Source of the DNA: Centropus unirufus
Lineage: Eukaryota; Chordata; Aves; Cuculiformes; Centropidae
NCBI GenBank assembly: GCA_013397695.1
Contig: VYZI01000665.1
Location: forward strand, 193,808 to 257,807
DNA: 64,000 bases
Direction: 5' to 3'
The position numbers and the translations under genes are program-made. Positions 14,091 to 27,169 of this stretch are shown here, piece after piece; within the stretch, counting starts at the first letter, position 1; each line of letters begins with the position of its first letter. Below the pieces are notes generated by a model. The model searched no databases. It worked only from the letters and a program-made list of their open reading frames with translations, and was not told where the DNA came from.

Positions 14091-15179
14091 GTTAGGTGGC
14101 CCCTGGAGAGCAGCTTTTTGGAATAGAGCTAACTTGATTGTTGAGAGGAAAAATATGCTGGGGTAAGTCTTGGCTCTCCCCAGGAAGCTGAGCGAAGGGT
14201 ATGGTGCGTGCTGGAGAAGCAATAAAGGAATGGGGATCATTTCTTTTTAACCAAAGACTCCTAGGGGATTTCCATGACTTCTGAGGAGTCTCCATATGGT
14301 AACTGAGAAAAGGAAGCTTACTGTCAGTCGTTTAAACTGCTTTATATACAGAAGAATGGAAAATTTACAGGGAATCTATAAATTGTTGAAAACTACTGGT
14401 GCCTCAAAGTGGGTCAGCGCTGGGGTGGAAGAAGTCAACAAAGACTCGCTCCAACTTTCATGTGAATTCCTTTGTGACTGTACACCTGTAGGGTGTTCTA
14501 GGGATGGGTCAGCTCCCAAGAATAATCCTGGAACTAGTGAATTTTAAGGAGCTCTGATTTTAATTCATGTAGTTTAGTTTCTGTGGTTTACATCAAAAGA
14601 CACCAAAACGCTGGGAAAACCTCTGGAGCAGCCACACCTCAGTTCTGAGAAGGGCAGTTCATTCACACCTACTTCAGTGCTCTTCCTTTTAAGCTGCATT
14701 AATCTTTTAAATAAACAAAACAGTTTTCTTTCTGGAGCACTCTCTTTTAGCTGCTAGTCACTTAAGCGGTGTCCCCTACGCTATGAATTTGCCCTTGTTT
14801 TTTTGTTTGTTGGACTCCATCTACTGCTTTTCATTGATTTTGAAACAGGCAAGAAAGAACAGATTTTTTTTTGTCAGAGAGAAAGAAAGGGTCATTTTGT
14901 CACTGGCACATTTTCAAAGGCATTCACTGCTATCAACTCTCCAGATCCTACAGCTGCACGCCCAGATCAGGCAGGTAGCCTTGAAAACAGGGAATTAGCT
15001 GGCTATTTACCTGATTAGCATGCATAAATTGACATTTTTATGTGCAAATGCAGCTTCTTAGAGGTGCAACTGGCTAGATGTATTTATTTAATTTCTCTTT
15101 AAAATGTTCCATCAGTTTCGTCTGCCACTTTCACTTGCTACAAATTAGAATCGATCCGATTAAGCTGGTGCAGTTACCT

Positions 15180-15201
15180 GAATGAATGAATGAATGAATG
15201 A
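15180..15201. repeat. (GAAT)n microsatellite
   Basis: About five uninterrupted GAAT units followed by GAAAA. It is a short simple repeat in intergenic DNA and likely polymorphic. Confidence 0.9.
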
Positions 15202-15734
15202 AAACTAGGATGAGCAAGAGGAGAATATGGTTTATTGTCTATGTGATGTTGTCACTCGCCAAACAATTTGTGTGCACTGGGCTGGGATAGTTGACTTTGC
15301 TGCATATTTGAGATATTTCCCATGTAGGAAAATATAGGAAATACTCATCAAAGCCAACAACAGTGCAGTCAGCGTGCTGTTCTCTTGGGATGTCACCATT
15401 ATAGTGGTGTGTTGTGCTGCCAAAGTGAATTCCAGATGGAGTTTAGAGAAGTGATGATTAATTTCCAGCAGTTCCAAGGAGGAAATTATACTTGTTAAGA
15501 TGAATCTAAGCGAATTTCAGCTCTTGCCTAAAAGACACCCTAATTGCACTGGTGAATTCAGAATGAACTGCAGCACAGCGTGCAGGAAGTTCACACACAC
15601 CTTGCACTATCATTAACGATTGCAAAAGAGCCCGAAATGTTTACTCACTCGGCCAATAACATGTTTGTTTTCCCTGGTTGGTTGATTTATTTATTTTGCC
15701 TTATTCAATTGCAAGGGGAGGGGGGGCAAGTAAG

Positions 15735-16100
15735 TGGCCAGATAAAAGCCCCTGTGTTTCAGGTCGGCCCCTGAAGGCCCTGGATAAGCCCTTGGCTGCT
15801 GCTGCTGGCTCTGGCGGCAGCGCAAGCCGAGCCGTTCAGCTCCAGTCCTGACACCTTGGGCCGTGGCTGAGGATTTGTGTCAAGCTCTGCGCGTGGGAGC
15901 AGCACTCGTGGTTTGCTGTTATTTTCGGCCGGCCCTGCTTTGCCCTGTTGTCACTCGTGGAGGGGCAGGTGGCAAGGGGACAAGGCTGGCAGCTCCCTTG
16001 GGCCCATGCAGCCGCCCGGGCGCTGCTCCACCGGCCCGGCCAGACCTGCGGGCAGTGACATTTCAGGTAGCGGCTGCGCAGGGTGATGATCTACTGGCAT
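15735..16100 (+). promoter_or_regulatory. CpG-rich patch, possible distal promoter
   Basis: CpG density rises sharply between about 15810 and 16075 against a CpG-poor background. A TATA-like GATAAAAG lies at 15741-15748, just upstream. Within the patch an ATG at 16006 opens a frame of 20 codons that reaches a good splice donor (TTTCAG then GTAGCG at 16067). That end is phase 1, so it would not join GRHL3 exon 2 in frame, and any transcript would be noncoding for GRHL3 or belong to another gene. No protein similarity is seen. The alternative is an unmethylated enhancer or a chance GC-rich patch. Confidence 0.3.
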
Positions 16101-19100
16101 CATATTCCTATGTGCTCCATTCACGAGGAGCCTTTGGAGGGGAAAAGCAGCTAAAGAGTGGGGCGGCAAGTGTTTTGTGGGTCTGTGACTGAGCAGGCTG
16201 CACCCAGGGAAGGGAAGGGACGGCTGCTGCCTCTTCCCACTGCAGAGTCTCCCTGGGGCCAGCAGGGAAACTGCTCCGGGTTGACTGCTGGGTGCCAGTC
16301 GGGCTCTGGGCAAGGCTGTGTGAAGATTTTCCTTCAGCCTCCCCCTCTCTCCCAAAGCGGTGATGCTAATGGAAGGGCCAGGCAGGAACTTTGTGTCCAG
16401 GCTGAGTGCCCGGAGGTTGTGTGTGGTCCTTGTCACTGTGTGGGACTTGGGTAAACACCAGCGGCTTTGTTACCTGCTGAATGGGAAAGTTAGCCCCAAA
16501 TTAGCACTAATGTGAGGTCACTTAACCCTTATAGGGGGGTATCTTTTTAAAAGTCATAATAGAGCCACGCAGGAGTCACAGACCAGTCACAGAGCCCAGA
16601 CAGGTGTTGTGCAAGATTGACAAAGTGCACTATTATCACGCTTAGATGGGTCAAAAATGTAAATACTGTGAGACCAGCCAAGAGAAACTTTTCTCCTACT
16701 GGGCTGATTATTCCTGAAGCAGGTGCTGCTCCCAAATCCCCAGGCAGCACTACAAGCTCCCCGCATTATTCCTGCAGGGTTTCAGGTGAGAAGAAACAAA
16801 AGTGAACTGGAGCCGAGATGAGCATCAGCATCTCTCAGCCCAGTGCGCTCATTGATGTAATGGTTCCTGGGTCAGGGCAGCTCTTCTTGCAATTACATTG
16901 TCCAGCCCTTGACACAAGAGCCAGTCTTTAATTGCCATTGAAAATAACTGTGTGGCTTGTCTGGGACACGCAGCAGCCTGTGAGCGAATGGAAGCTTTCA
17001 TAGATGTCATACAAACACTGGTGTCCTCCTTTCTCGGGCAGCTGTGGCCCAGGGATGGGCAGACATTTCCAGCCTGCCTTGCCTTGCTCCCTGGCTGCTC
17101 TGGCTGCTCAGGACGCCTGAGTTGGGGTCTGCGTCTGTGTGCTATTTCCTTTCAAGCAAGCTCCACCGTGGGGGAAAGCCCCGATGTGCTGTGGGACTAC
17201 GCAAACTATCAGGGGGCCATGAACCTCCTGTAGTCTGGGCCTCGCACTTGCCAGGTTTGTAGGAGCTGTTGGTCCACCCTCAAAGGTGGGGTTATGGGAG
17301 AGGAGCCCAGCATCACTGGAGGCCATGGGGGCTCCTGCTGGGTGCTGGTGAGGCAGTGTGTGCATGTGGATCCCAGTGAAGGCCGGAGTGTGGAGCAAGC
17401 TGTTTGGGAGGAGGTACATCTGGAAGGAGGGCACAGGGAGGCTTGGGGCAGAGAGCACAGAGTGGTGGAAGGAAGCACAGGAGGCTGCACCATGCTGAGC
17501 TGAAGGGAGAGAAGCAATTCAAGGAGCCTTGCTGTATGCACGGACCCACATAAGCAGCAAGACGGGTGTCTGTCCTGTCCCCACAGCCACACAAGTGAGA
17601 GTGCAGGGCCCTGGTTCTTCAGGGATTCCTTTTATGGCCCCATGCCGGGCATTTCAGACATGCTGGCCCTGCAGGTGCCTCTGTCGCTGGGAGAACAGGC
17701 TTAGGCTAGGAACAGCAGAGCCTCATTCATGTGACCCACGCTGTGTGGCTTCAGGCTGACAAGCCCAGGTGTGCGGGCTGTGCTGCGCAGATGCAAAACA
17801 TGTGTGTCTCCCTTTTCCTGGTGAGCTCTGCACTGTCGTGTCTTGTCAGGTAAACACATACCTCGCAGCATAAAGGGAAAGATTCCTGGTTTCAGTAAGC
17901 ACTGGGAAGAGAAACCATCAGAGTGTGGGACACTACGGCGTCAAAGGTCATAGACAGACAGGGAGAAATCCTGTCCCCTAGAGCTGCCAGAGCCTTTTTA
18001 CCTGTGCACGGGCAAAGAGAAGAGCTGAAGGCTTTCACCAGGTAGCTTGTTACAATATTGCACACGTTTAGTTCCCATAGGGTTAATTTTCACATTAAGT
18101 CCAAAAGTCAGGAGAGAACTCTTTCCTAGTGGAAACCTGTCTGTACTTCCCTCAGTGCCAGAGAGTGCTGGCTCTCTGATTCCAGCCTTTCCAGGATGAT
18201 TCCCTGGGTTGTTGAGAAATAGCTTTCTGCCAAGGGCTCGTCACAACCGGAAGCTCCGGGTACCTTCTCATCTGGAAAGGCAATCAGACAAAATGCCAAG
18301 CCTAGGGGGCAAAATTTCAGTCTTGGTGCCAGTCTTCTTATATACCTGGGTTCTGCAGCCTGGTAGACTTTCATCATATAATTTATTTGCTCCTCAACAT
18401 CCCTGCAGTTATTAAAAGCGTTGTACTCAGAACTGCTGCCCAGGGTTTCTCTAATTAGTACATCTGCCTTTTGGGGCAATTTTGGATTGTTCATTTTACA
18501 GCTTGACCTCAGGCAGCGAATGGCCAGAATCCGATCGGGGTTACTGTTACCCAGGGGAGCTGCCTGGGGTCTTTAGGACACAGGAGATCACAAGGAGAAA
18601 GGATCTGATACTGCAGGGATGGGCTCTGTAGAAATGTCAGCCTAAAGTCATGCCCCGGTCAAGGGGGACGATCTCCAAATAGCTTTGCTTGCGTGCTGCC
18701 ACACAATGCCAGCTTGCACTGCACCGCTCTGCAAAGGGCAGATTTTCCCTGTTTGATCTTTCTAGCTCATCCTGAAATGGATTTAAATCTGTGCTGAAAA
18801 TCAAAGCAGCAGGCACTGTTTTCACTGGCAGTGATTAATCCTAAAGCTACTGTAGGAGCTCAGAGGAAAGGGTCTCACTGTCAAGGTTATAAATCCTTCA
18901 GGTTGAGATGAAATTGTGGCTTCCTTTCTGTGCCTTTTTAGGACTCGCCTGTATTTGGGGCTTGGCCACAAGTACCAGTTCTGGCTCCAGTAGAGACGTG
19001 GTTTATGCTGGTGCAGTACAATTTGTTTGATCTTGTTTCAAACTGGGGTAAAAATGTATTGCTATAAGTCACATCTCCACTCGTGGTTTGCGTGGGTGCC

Positions 19101-20488
19101 CAGACACTCAGGGTAGGCAAATTTTTCCAAGACTCGCATAAAATTACTTGCAGTATGGTCATGGCTGCAAATCCCATGAGAGCCCCAGAGGTGGCACCTG
19201 TCCAAGTGCGGGGCCGCCCAAACAGCCTCTGTCTGGAACATGCACAAAGGATGAGAGAGGCAAAGCTACAGCGCAGCGAGCAGCGCTTTGGTCTCCTGCT
19301 TTCAGTTTCGGTGCCATAGAGACAAGTTATGACAATAGTTCCTCCCTGAATATCAATGACGAGAGCCCTTCTGCTCAGAGCCAGCATCCGGGGTTTGCAG
19401 GTTAATCGGATCTGCTTACCCCCAGGCCCAGCCAGTCCTCAGTGCTGGGGATCCAGGTGCCATAGGATTTGTGGGGAAAATATGGAAGCGGCAGCTTAGA
19501 AGGGAGGCTGATTCTCAGATCTTGACGTGAAAGAACATCAATTTCTTTAACAAAGCTAAAGCAACAGTTTGTTTTGTAATAAATACGTGCTTCTTGCAGG
19601 TGGCATTTTCTGCGAGGAAGGAAAATCCCCAAGCCCTTAAGGGTCAGCAGCCCCTATATGCTAGCTGCCACCCAAGATGTTCTGGGTGCACTTCTTTAGA
19701 TGTTGCAAAACTACCTGATATTTTTCCACTCCCTGGGATAGCTGGTAGCTTGCAGTGACCCTTCTGATAATCCTCTCCAACGACCTGCTCCAAGAAGGGA
19801 GTTCTAGCCCTACAGAGGCTGACAGAAAGTAAACTCTCCTGGATCTGCTGTGCCAGCAGGCTTGTGGATTTATACATTTAACCTAGATGCTGGGCACTAG
19901 AACAATCTAGTAAGTTCTTTCAAGTTTTGGTCTGAGTTGTTATCTGAGAAGGTGTCACACTGATATGATTTCAATTTAGGTTTCATTTAAGATGGCAAGA
20001 TTTTTCACTGTAGATGTTGGATTATGGCCTGTCCAAGACAAGTAAGCAATACGAGCTGGCAGCGTGAGTCAGAGGTAAGTGGGCCTTTGTTTGGTATGGA
20101 ATGGGATAGACAGGTGCGGGCTGGGGAGCAATGTGCCAGAGGGTGGAGGAGGTGGTGTGTATCCTTTCTCTCCCGGGCCTCAGAACCATGTGGCAGATGT
20201 TTGGGAGAGACAGTGACGGCAGCTTTGGGCTCCCCCACGCTACCATGTCCCTGCTCATGTACAGCAGCTCTGATAGAGATAAGAACCGAGTCCAAGTTCC
20301 TTGCAGCTTTTGGTCTCTTTGGCAGAGTTGTCAGCAGGAGATGGCTGTGTTATGTGGGCTCTGGCAGGTGAAGACTCGATACCCACACACTCAGCGGGCC
20401 ATGGCTTCACCCAGGGATGGGTGCAGGGGGGCTGTGCGGCCGAGGGCTGCTGCAGGGACTCGGAGAGCCCCGTGGGCCCCTGAGAAAG

Positions 20489-20577
20489 CTTTCCTTGCTG
20501 GCACGGCGCGGAGAGCCGTCGCTTTCCCTGCCGGCACGGCACGCAGTGCATTGTGCAGCGCAGTGCATTGTGCAGCG
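20489..20577. repeat. CpG-rich tandem repeats
   Basis: Two nested tandem structures sit together. The 20-mer GCTTTCCYTGCYGGCACGGC occurs at 20489-20508 and again at 20521-20540, a period of 32. Two exact copies of the 17-mer CAGTGCATTGTGCAGCG follow at 20544-20560 and 20561-20577, with a decayed third start. The surrounding 20420-20640 is CpG-rich, which explains the overlapping open frames on both strands. Confidence 0.85.
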
Positions 20578-23500
20578 CAGCGCATCACTGGAGCGAAGCC
20601 AGAGAGCCACGGGCTTGCTCGTGCTGTCAGACAAAGGTGACGTCCCACAGTGACTCCCTTCAGCTGCGCTTGCTCCTGAAGATATCCCAAAAGTTCTAGT
20701 TTCCCATTTCTTTGGCCCAGAACTGTATTATTTTATGGGAGGCTTCAATGCTGCCCTCTTTGCCTGGGTTTTTCTGCAGCATCCAACCTGCCCGGAGCTC
20801 CATGGACCTTCTGAAGGGTTCTCTCCTTTTCCTTTGAGGGCTGCCCATCAGAGTGACAAAGCCGGAGCCCTTGGGGACAGAAAAGGGCCAAAGCTGGGCC
20901 TATTTTCCAGAGGTTTTCAAGAGGAAATCTATCCCTGCCTGTAAAGAGCTGCGAGCCAGAGCGGTGGGTACCGGCTGCCTCTGCCAGGGCTGTTGTGAGT
21001 CTTGTGCTGTGTCACCGCACAGTGTCAGCCAGCTGGATGGCAGCTGGGGGCTCCTGCAGCGCCTCTGGCAGGGGTTTCCCATTTTCTCAGTGGAAGTGAG
21101 ATTCGTTTCCCACAGTTGATGTACCAAGGCCCTGCCCAGGCTCACTTCTTCCCTCCCTCTGTGTTTCCTTTTTTCATTTGAATGCTTCAGGAACAGAAAG
21201 TGTCTCTAAACCAGGCCTGGGATCTACACACAGTATCCCAGCTCCAAGGACAATTTTAGAGTCAAATGAAGATTGTGGAGCCAACAACTTCTTCCTCTTC
21301 TCTATAAATATTTGGGTCCAACAGCTGTCTGCCCAAGGTGTTGTGGGAAAGTCATCTCCTGCCAAAGAGCTGAGACAGAGAAAAGTGAAGCAACTGCATC
21401 TGTGTGCCAATTCTGGCCATCTCCAAGCACCCCCTACACCAGTATCCCCTAGCTGGTTCAGCTGAGGAAGGACAGGTGTAGAACAGAAATGAGAAATAAG
21501 TAAAGGTGGCTTTGATCATGCCAATAGCCTTAGCACTAATACGCTATGAGCCATGGTCCTGCCAAGCTCAGGGCCGGCTTAGAAACCACGAGCCAGGTCC
21601 CTGGTAGATGTAGGACTGACTTTAAAATTGCTCAACCTTGTAGGGTGTGTGAGGGAGCTATTGAAATTTCTTCATTCCTGAACCTGTAGGGATTGGGTTT
21701 TGAGGCTTTTTGCAACAGTCATGAAGGAGAGAGATTTTTCTGTCAAGAAAACTTTTGCATGCTCGTGCGGTTACAGGAAGTCAGGCTTTAAAGAGGAAGC
21801 TAAATAAACTAATAACAGCAGTGAGTATCAGCATATTTGTGATGAAAGCTGGCAAACCTGAGGCATTATGAACTCCAGATGTTGCATGCAGATAGGTATC
21901 TCTGGCCTGAGCTTTTCTAATTAGCTGCAGAAACTAAGTTGTCACGAAACATTGTCTTTCATGGCTATTTGAGCAGCTTCATCATAGTCACCAGCACAGA
22001 CCAATACTCATTCACAGTATTTCCTCTTTTATCTGCTATTTAGGATTTACTGAATTAAGTAGAAATCCCATTTCTGTGCTGAGCTTAGAATCAGATCAGA
22101 ACTGTCATATCTGCAACTGTACAAACTGAGTGGACGCTGGATCCTGACACGCCTCATGCTTCAGCTGGAGTCTGAATCCGAGCCCAGCTTCTGCTGCTGG
22201 GATCTGACCTGCTGGTTGATGAGGCTGATTTATTCTGAGCAGCTTGGGACAGCTCTGCCAGTGACATTTCCCTATCTCTGCTTAAGGAGGGCTGATTAAC
22301 GATGAGTGGGGTTGACTGAGGTATCTCAGAGCAAACCCTTCTCTGCTGCAGCATCCCTGGCTGACATCAGATAACTTCCTGAAGGAAGGCAGCTTTGATG
22401 AAGCTGCAGCAGTGGGGGAAATGATTGGCAACAATACTTGCTGTTTTGCATCTGGTCCATTTCAAAAACTGTCTTCATGTTTAAAAACAAGTTTCTTTCA
22501 GTGAGGAACCAGAACACTGCAGTTACTGTGGGCCCGACCCTGAGCCCTTCCTTGCTCTGCTTGCATCATTGACAGCACCTTCTGCTCCTGGTTTGGTAAT
22601 CACTGGGGAGGAATTCAACTCCTTGGGTTTTTTCCAACATGAAACGTGTGTGTTTCAAGTTGCATGTGTGAGACAGATGATGGGTGGGAAGCTCTGTGAG
22701 TCAGGTATGGCTGAAGAGCTGCAGCATGTGCTCACTGTTGGGTGCTGGGGTTAGGAAACAAAGTTTCCTTGCTGCCAGTCTGAAATTCCTTTTAAAGAGG
22801 ACCCAGTTTTCCGTTGTGAAACCTTCCCCTGACTCCATCCCTGTGTGTATTTTTACCTGAGTGTCACAGGAAGCCTGGACTGTCCAGACTCTGTAGGACT
22901 TTGGTTCTCAGAGCTGCCCAGCAAGGCCTTTACCAAGCACTTGAATCCTTTTATAGGTGAGAAAAAGCAAAGCTCCTTCCGCAAAGAGAAGCTGCCCAAG
23001 ACAGTGGGTCATCTTTTTTTATTTAAATTGAAGGTGGATGCCCTGAAGACTGTTAGTTAGGTTAGTTGTTTGCAACCCAAACTTGTTACTATGTAAAAAC
23101 TGGTAGAACTAGATAAAGACAACAGGAATTTTCCTATAGCCCCGTGGGCTACAACAGATAACAGCAAACTGGCCTGACTATATTAAAAAGATATTTAAGC
23201 ATCGGATCATGTTGTTTAGTGGTACGAGGATCCAGCAGAGCCAGCTGGCTTCTCAGATACCCCACAGGTAGAGGTATTCACGTAACTGGAAAACAACCGA
23301 TGAGGAAGGGTCATCGAGGGGTTCATCTCTCTCACTCGCTTCAGAAGGCCAAATTCTTTTTTTCCTTTTCCTCACTATTACGGTGATGATAGCACTGTAG
23401 AGTGACTTTTGTAGCTTCTCTTGTTCTACGTGTTGTACAAACAGAGTGAAAGGGCAGTCCTGCCAGACTAAGATTTGCAGCCCAAAGAAGTTCCAGTACA

Positions 23501-24421
23501 GCCTTTTGTCCTGCCTTGCCAAGGAAAAGGCCCTGCGAGGCAGAGGGAGTCTTGCTGGGAAAGAGTGTCTGGTCTGGATATCAAAGGTTTCTTCAAACTT
23601 ATATGGCACCAACCCTACTTTTTGCTGGAAAAGCACCTGAAGCGGCCACATCTCCTTTTGGAGAACAGCTCTCTTTAACCTGCTTCAGGCTGCTTCCTTT
23701 TTCTGTGTATTAACTGTGGAAGTGTTTTAATAACCTTTGGTCAAAGACAGCTGAAATTCCTGGCACATCACAGGACAACAGGAAAGGATGTTTGACAGCT
23801 GTCAGTGGGAAAAGGTGTGTATCCTAAAGGGATAAAAGCCCTTGCTTTGAAGTTTCTTACAAGTTATACAGAAAAGAAGCCAGACTGGGAATGGGGAGTG
23901 TGAGATGACTTATCCTAGGTAACATTGCAAATTGGTGGCAAAGGGATCAGCATCAAAAGCATCATCAGGGTGGTGTGGTCACTGCGCCATGCTGCACCTC
24001 GGGCAGCTCCTCCGGGTGCAGATCCTGCCAGCCCCTGACACAGCAGTGGCATCTGAGGGCTGGAGACCCCACGAGTGATGCTGTCCTCGGTCATTGGAGC
24101 TGCTGATCTCTTGCTTATGAAATGCAGCGAATCACAGTGTGCCCGTGGGTGTTTAAAGAGGGTTTAACAATCCAAACACAAGCACAACCTTGTTGCCTTA
24201 GAGAGGGTGTAGCTGTGAGCAAAATTTGGCCCTCTTTTAGACGTTGCAGTCTGCTGCATGCTTTATTTTTAGAGCATCATAAAGGACTTTTGTTCCAAGG
24301 TATATTTAACAGGGGAGTGGAAGGGAAATGGGAGGGTTTTGTGCATAGAGAATGTATCTCTTGGTCTCTTTCTTCTAACCCACCCCCTCACCAGATACTC
24401 TTGTAGGGTGGAGTATAAATG

Positions 24422-24440
24422 AAAAAAAAAAAAAAAAAAA
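24422..24440. repeat. Poly(A) run
   Basis: Nineteen uninterrupted A residues are followed by GAGAG and an A-rich tail. I see no SINE or processed-pseudogene body immediately upstream, so I call it only a homopolymer. Confidence 0.9.
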
Positions 24441-27169
24441 GAGAGAAAATAATAATTACAAATACTGAAATCATAATCAAAGGGATTGTCTAGGCGTCCA
24501 GGCCTGGAGGCCTCTCAGGCGCCACAAAACATGCATTATCACAAAAAAGACAAGGTGCCCAAGACAATGGAAGAGCCTGGGTGAGGGTGATCCCGTCAGG
24601 CAGGAGCTGGTGGGTGCTAAAGGCAGCTCTTGCTGCCCCTGCTTTCCACCAGGATACCTCACATCTAGACTGGTGTGTGCTGGGCCAGTCCTGATCCTCC
24701 TTTGCTGGCCACAGCAGGAACCTTACCCAGGGGAGGTGGCGAGGGTCCTGTCTGTGGGAACAGGGGTGACAGGGGGCCAGTAACATTTTCATCTGGCCTT
24801 GAAAATGTGTCTAAGAGAGCAAGCTCAAGCTGGTGTTACCGTAAAGAAGAATAGGTGTGTGTGCCCACCCCCCCCTGTGCCCATGCCAAGGGGCTGGTTT
24901 CTGCTGTGAGCCATAATTCCTGGAGGCTGGGAGAGTGCCTCAGTGCCCAGCAGGCGCGGGGCTAATTGCACAAGAAATCAGGCTGTATGCAAGAACGAGC
25001 ACGTGTCTTCCTAGCTGGCAAAGTTTCTCAGTCCACCACTGCAGTAAGTTCCTCACCGGAAAAAGATGAGGTCCTGAATCACTGGCAACAAAGCTTAGGA
25101 AAACTTAACCCAACAAAACAAGATTAGGAAAAGTAAGAGAGTCAGTTACAGCTGCCCAGTTAATTAGCTGGAGGTTGTTCAAAGCAGAATCTGTTTTCCT
25201 GTCCTATCCACCAGTCCTTCCCAAAGGGCCTCCTGGCTTCTCAGGCAGAGTCCAGCCACTCTGAAGCAGGACAGGGCACACAGGACACCTTTCACTAGGC
25301 AAAGCCTGTCACTGCTCAGCTTTGCCAGACACATTTCTCCCTCTCTTTCCTAAGGAGGTCATATTCCCTCCTGTGCCCTGTCATTCCCCTGCATGATCTG
25401 GCTCACTTTTTTTTTTTCTTCCACTTTTGTTGCTGGAATCTGGTAAGTAAGTCACTGGAAGGTTAGAAGAATCGTGGAAATCCCCTCAGGGATTGTTGCT
25501 ATTCTTTGCACTGCTCACAGTCAGTGAAATACCCTTTGCCTGGATCCGGGTAGAGGGCGAGTAAGCAGGACCATGACTCTGATCATTGTGAGCAGGGCAC
25601 AGTTTCCTTAATTTAGAGATTTAATCAGAAAATTGATCAAATAATGGCACCATTACATCACGGTTTGGCTTTCTTTGGGTAGATAGGGCATACATACGCT
25701 TTCCTCTTCTTTTTTTTTGTGCTCTCGCCAGCCTATGGTCTCTGTGACGGCATCGGTTCTGTTCTGAACACCAGCCTTCTTTCAGCTGACTTTGGGCATT
25801 ACTGTTCTCTGCCATACAAAGTCTTAGCAGCAGGCGCTCACCAGCGATATCCCCCATGGAAGTTGCATTACTCCAGACCTTTGGTTTTCATTCCTAGAAA
25901 ACAGACTTTATCCATTCCCTAGATTCCTGGTGGGCAGGAGTTTGCACAACAGAGTGGAAGGCAGTAGTTGCTGCCCGGGTCGGGCACAGCTCAGCCCAGC
26001 CTGTCATTATCGGCCAGTGCAGATCCGCCGTGCTCACTCCTCGTCCTGCTCTCCGGGCTGGCCATGCTCTCAGCCAGAAGCCATGCAGATGCAGCTGAAG
26101 GGTGTTGTACCCAAATCGATACGCTCTGTCTTCGCCTCTGCCTGCGTAGACCTGCCTTGTGCCTGCCTCAGTGGCCTGAGAAGGCCGTTTGCCACCAAGA
26201 TCAGAGACCTGAGCTGAACTGTTCTGTGAAGGAAGGCTTCCAGCGTTTCTTGTGCTCACCTGCTGGTGCCCGGCACTGAGTGGGACAGATGCAGTGAGTG
26301 AGACAGCGATAGGGGGTGAGAATGAGTGGTGGAAGCCTTTCTTTTTCCCTTTGTTTTAAGACTTGTAGCAACTTGTCTCGTAATATCCTGCCTTCCAAAT
26401 CCAGTCAACATGAGTCACCTGCTGAGCCCATCCTTTGCCTGCTCATTGCAACACAGATGACAGAAACCATCCAACGGGAGTGCTTGAATCCATGATGAGT
26501 TTTGTTCTATTGCATAAATCTTTTCCCCATTTACAGGTGAGTTGCTACAGAGATATTGCCTGGGTGGCATTCCTGCAGTCAGTTCCCAAATGGCATGTGT
26601 CAGGGCTTCCCACTGCTGTCCTGTGCATCCTGGAGCAATGCAATTAATTCTGCACTTATGCAAGGTGGGACAGTGGGCATGAACAGCACAGAAGAAGGTT
26701 ATCCTGCAGACCTGCTTCCCTTATGTACCTCGTGTAATGCAAAGATTCCCTGAGCTAGTGTATTTGCTGCACGTCTTAGCATGTAATAGTTGGAGTTGTA
26801 AAGTTACTTTTTTAAGAGAAAAAAGCACCAACGGACACTTTCTGGAGTAAGCAGCTAAGAGAAGGTGAGAAAAGGAAAGACAGGTTAGCCTGTCAGTAGA
26901 GTTCCTATTTAGGAATGAGAGGAAACTAGGAGGGTTTTCTCCTTTCCTGATTTATTCCCGTACATAGACATGTGTATTTTTGTCTGTGTATTTATATATA
27001 AAGAAACAGCAAAGGACAAATCAACCCCCAGATTCATAAAACTGACAGCTATTTGGCATTGCAGCGTATGGAACACATCCACCAAACTGAAACTAATTAT
27101 CACTGAGATGAATAACTGATTCCACTCCTTTCTCCTATCTCCTCCCCCCAGGGCTCTTCCCTCCTCCCC

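Larger units (their letters stand above)
1..15700. other. 5' intergenic DNA, no gene recognised
   Basis: No stretch here combines an open frame with recognisable protein similarity or plausible splice sites. The longest open frames (for example 1241-1738 on the minus strand and 4944-5396 on the plus strand) are low-complexity in meaning, overlap frames on the other strand and resemble nothing I know. Homopolymers are present: T13 at 1154-1166, C12 at 1545-1556 and G11 at 2063-2073, plus a T/G-rich tract at about 6557-6602. The block 5860-6330 is AT-rich and free of simple repeats and might be a conserved noncoding element, but that is only an impression. In mammals the region 5' of GRHL3 separates it from IFNLR1, transcribed the other way. 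I see no IFNLR1 exon. Confidence 0.7.
16200..27169. other. 5' intergenic DNA proximal to GRHL3, no gene recognised
   Basis: No exon with recognisable similarity was found. Open frames on both strands near 17100-17600 and 20000-20700 overlap each other and follow local GC richness. Notable simple sequence is a run of 19 A at 24422-24440 and a T11 run at 25407-25417. This is where proximal epidermal enhancers of GRHL3 would be expected, but I cannot point to a defined one. Confidence 0.65.

Noticed and set aside
24422..24440. Poly(A) run as the tail of a retrotransposed copy
   Set aside because: No gene-derived or SINE body and no target-site duplication could be seen next to it.
1..27169. 5' exons of IFNLR1, the divergent neighbour in human
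   Set aside because: No signal-peptide exon or cytokine-receptor motif could be recognised on the minus strand.
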